NCBI GenBank assembly: GCA_965365655.1
Contig: CBDUCN010000243.1
Span: forward strand, 1 to 8,121
Direction: 5' to 3'
Source of the DNA: JBFHNV01 sp965365655
Lineage (GTDB): Bacteria; Pseudomonadota; Gammaproteobacteria; HK1
Length of the DNA stretch: 8,121 bases
Part shown: positions 6,648 to 8,121 of the stretch, piece after piece
Layout: each line of letters begins with the position of its first letter
Numbering within the stretch: the first letter of the stretch is position 1
The notes under the pieces: generated by a model
The model's database searches: none
What the model was told of the DNA's origin: nothing
What the model saw: the letters and a program-made list of their open reading frames with translations, nothing else
Position numbers and translations under genes: made by a program

Positions 6648-8121
6648 ATGACCGGTGACGACCGCATCCTGGCCGTCGACCAGGGAACCACGAGCAGCCG
6701 CGCGATCGTGTTCGACGCGCAGGGGGTGCCGCGGGCGAGCGCGCAGCGCGAGTTCACGCAGCGCTACCCGCGGCCCGGCTGGGTGGAGCACGACCCGGAG
6801 GAGATCTGGGAGGTCACCGTCGCGGTGTGCCGCGACGCGCTGGCGGCCGCCGGCCCGGTGGCCGGGATCGGCATCACGAACCAGCGCGAGACCACGCTGG
6901 TGTGGGATCGCGAGACCGGCAAGCCCGTGTACCCCGCGATCGTGTGGCAGGACCGGCGCACCGCGGACGCGTGCGAGGCGCTGGCGGCGAAGGGGCTGGG
7001 CGAGGTGTTCCGCGCGCGCACCGGGCTGGTGCTGGACCCGTACTTCTCCGGCACCAAGATCGGCTGGATCCTGGATCACGTGGACGGCGCGCGGGCGAGG
7101 GCGCAGGCGGGCCGTCTCGCGTTCGGGACGGTGGACACCTGGCTGGTCTGGCGCCTCACCGGCGGCGCGGTGCACGCGACCGACGCGACCAACGCGTCGC
7201 GCACCCTGCTCTTCGACATCCACGCCCAGGCCTGGGACGACGAGCTGCTCGCGCACCTCGGGGTGCCGCGCGCGATGCTGCCCGAGGTGCGCGACTGCGC
7301 CGCGGACTTCGGCACCGCCCGCGCCGAGGTGCTGGGCGCGGCGCTGCCCATCGCCGGCGTCGCGGGCGACCAGCAGGCGGCCACCGTGGGCCAGGCCTGC
7401 TTCCGCCCGGGCATGGTGAAGAGCACCTACGGCACCGGCTGCTTCGCGGTGATGAACACCGGCGGCGACGCGGTCGCCTCCAGCCACGGTCTGCTGACCA
7501 CCGTCGCGTACCGCCTGGACGGGCGCACCACGTACGCGCTGGAAGGCTCCATCTTCGTCGCCGGCGCGGCGGTGCAGTGGCTGCGCGACGCGCTGAAGGT
7601 GATCGACTCCGCGGCGCAGACCGAGGGGCTCGCCGGAAGCCTGAAGGGCAACGACGGCGTGTACCTGGTGCCGGCCTTCGTGGGTCTGGGCGCGCCGCAC
7701 TGGGATCCGCACGCGCGCGCGGCGGTGCTGGGCATGACCCGCGACACCGGCATCGCGCACCTCGCGCGCGCGGCGCTGGAGTCGGTGTGCTACCAGACGC
7801 GCGATCTCACGATGGCGATGGCGGCGGACGCGGGTGCGCCGCTGCACGGCCTGCGCGTGGACGGCGGCATGGTCGCCAACGAGTGGATGCTCGGCTTCCT
7901 GGCCTCGGTGCTGGACATGCCGGTGGAGCGGCCCACGGTGATCGAGACCACCGCGCTGGGCGCGGCCTCGCTCGCGGCGCTGGGGCTCGGTCTGTGCGGC
8001 TCGCTGGCCGAGCTGGCCGAGCGCTGGGCCCCGGGCCGGCGCTTCGAGCCGGCGATGGACGCCGCCGAGCGGGCGCGGCTGGTGGCGGGCTGGGAAGACG
8101 CCGTCGCGCGCGTGCGCGCGC
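6648..8121 (+). CDS. glpK: Glycerol kinase, 3' end cut by window edge
   Basis: The window holds 491 codons without a stop; the family is about 500 aa long, so only some ten residues should be missing. Glycerol kinase phosphorylates glycerol with ATP to sn-glycerol 3-phosphate in the cytoplasm. The FGGY signatures are clear: phosphate loop VDQGTTSSRAIVFD (10-23), NQRETT with Q79-R80-E81, W100 in WQDRRT, Y132 in DPYFSGTKIGW, and catalytic D241 in GDQQAA. In the C-terminal half, STYGTGCF, GSIFVAGAAVQWLRD, VPAFVGLGAPHWD and RVDGGMVANEWM are typical. R80-E81, W100, Y132 and D241 correspond to the glycerol-binding and catalytic residues of E. coli GlpK. The loop before GDQQ is short, and the position of the E. 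coli fructose-1,6-bisphosphate contact Arg236 is Ala232 here. No glpF, glpD or glpR gene is visible, so its regulation is unknown; a role for upstream readthrough is possible but unshown. Confidence 0.96.
   Translation, partial: MTGDDRILAVDQGTTSSRAIVFDAQGVPRASAQREFTQRYPRPGWVEHDPEEIWEVTVAVCRDALAAAGPVAGIGITNQRETTLVWDRETGKPVYPAIVWQDRRTADACEALAAKGLGEVFRARTGLVLDPYFSGTKIGWILDHVDGARARAQAGRLAFGTVDTWLVWRLTGGAVHATDATNASRTLLFDIHAQAWDDELLAHLGVPRAMLPEVRDCAADFGTARAEVLGAALPIAGVAGDQQAATVGQACFRPGMVKSTYGTGCFAVMNTGGDAVASSHGLLTTVAYRLDGRTTYALEGSIFVAGAAVQWLRDALKVIDSAAQTEGLAGSLKGNDGVYLVPAFVGLGAPHWDPHARAAVLGMTRDTGIAHLARAALESVCYQTRDLTMAMAADAGAPLHGLRVDGGMVANEWMLGFLASVLDMPVERPTVIETTALGAASLAALGLGLCGSLAELAERWAPGRRFEPAMDAAERARLVAGWEDAVARVRA

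Noticed and set aside
6524..6658. Possible 44-codon GTG-start ORF in the gap before glpK
   Set aside because: No Shine-Dalgarno was seen, the sequence is low-complexity Gly/Ala/Pro, and it ends just inside glpK. It is not distinguishable from chance.
6138..7847. Long minus-strand open frame opposite the EthD-like gene and glpK
   Set aside because: Its translation is low-complexity and Arg/Ala/Pro-rich with no motif; it is a composition shadow of the plus-strand genes.
8094..8121. Alternating CG/CGCG repeats at the window end
   Set aside because: These are Ala/Arg/Val codons of glpK in a biased codon set, not a structured repeat.

Overview
This is a very GC-rich window, roughly three quarters G+C by eye, with gene starts nested in the stops of the preceding genes. 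The gene families and the strong GCG/CGC/CTG/GTG codon bias suggest a high-GC proteobacterium, possibly beta- or gammaproteobacterial. No rRNA or other lineage marker is present, so the assignment is tentative. All genes are on the plus strand. I see no tRNA, rRNA, CRISPR array, insertion sequence, phage gene or transcriptional regulator.

Layout: (1) positions 1-131 hold the last 42 codons of an acyl-CoA synthetase-type ligase. (2) Positions 128-2767 hold an enoyl-CoA hydratase/isomerase (crotonase), a short-chain dehydrogenase and an acyl-CoA dehydrogenase. (3) Positions 2764-4271 hold a 3-hydroxyacyl-CoA dehydrogenase (HAD) of 292 aa and a separate 210-aa protein carrying a second HAD C-terminal domain. 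(4) Positions 4272-4421 are a 150-bp stretch without a recognisable gene; it contains two overlapping mini-ORFs, the first behind a strong Shine-Dalgarno sequence. (5) Positions 4422-5864 hold a fused, PaaH-like HAD of about 480 aa. (6) Positions 5861-6520 hold an uncharacterised EthD/dimeric alpha-beta-barrel-like protein. (7) After a 127-bp gap, positions 6648-8121 hold glycerol kinase, cut by the window edge shortly before its expected end.

Genes 1-6 look like one translationally coupled operon for catabolism of a carboxylic acid as its CoA thioester: ligation to CoA, alpha-beta dehydrogenation, hydration, and oxidation of the hydroxyl. No thiolase, ring-opening hydrolase, electron-transfer flavoprotein, transporter or regulator is visible, so the pathway is incomplete here and the substrate cannot be named. 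Three separate hydroxyl-oxidising activities (one SDR, one split HAD, one fused HAD) are more than a single linear beta-oxidation round needs.

The most notable signals are: the split HAD pair next to its fused paralogue; departures from family consensus in the NAD loop and catalytic segment of the split enzyme; the mini-ORF relay at 4271-4425; and the EthD-like gene inside a CoA-thioester operon. The rest is ordinary high-GC catabolic gene content. I do not see strong evidence for a wholly new class of system.
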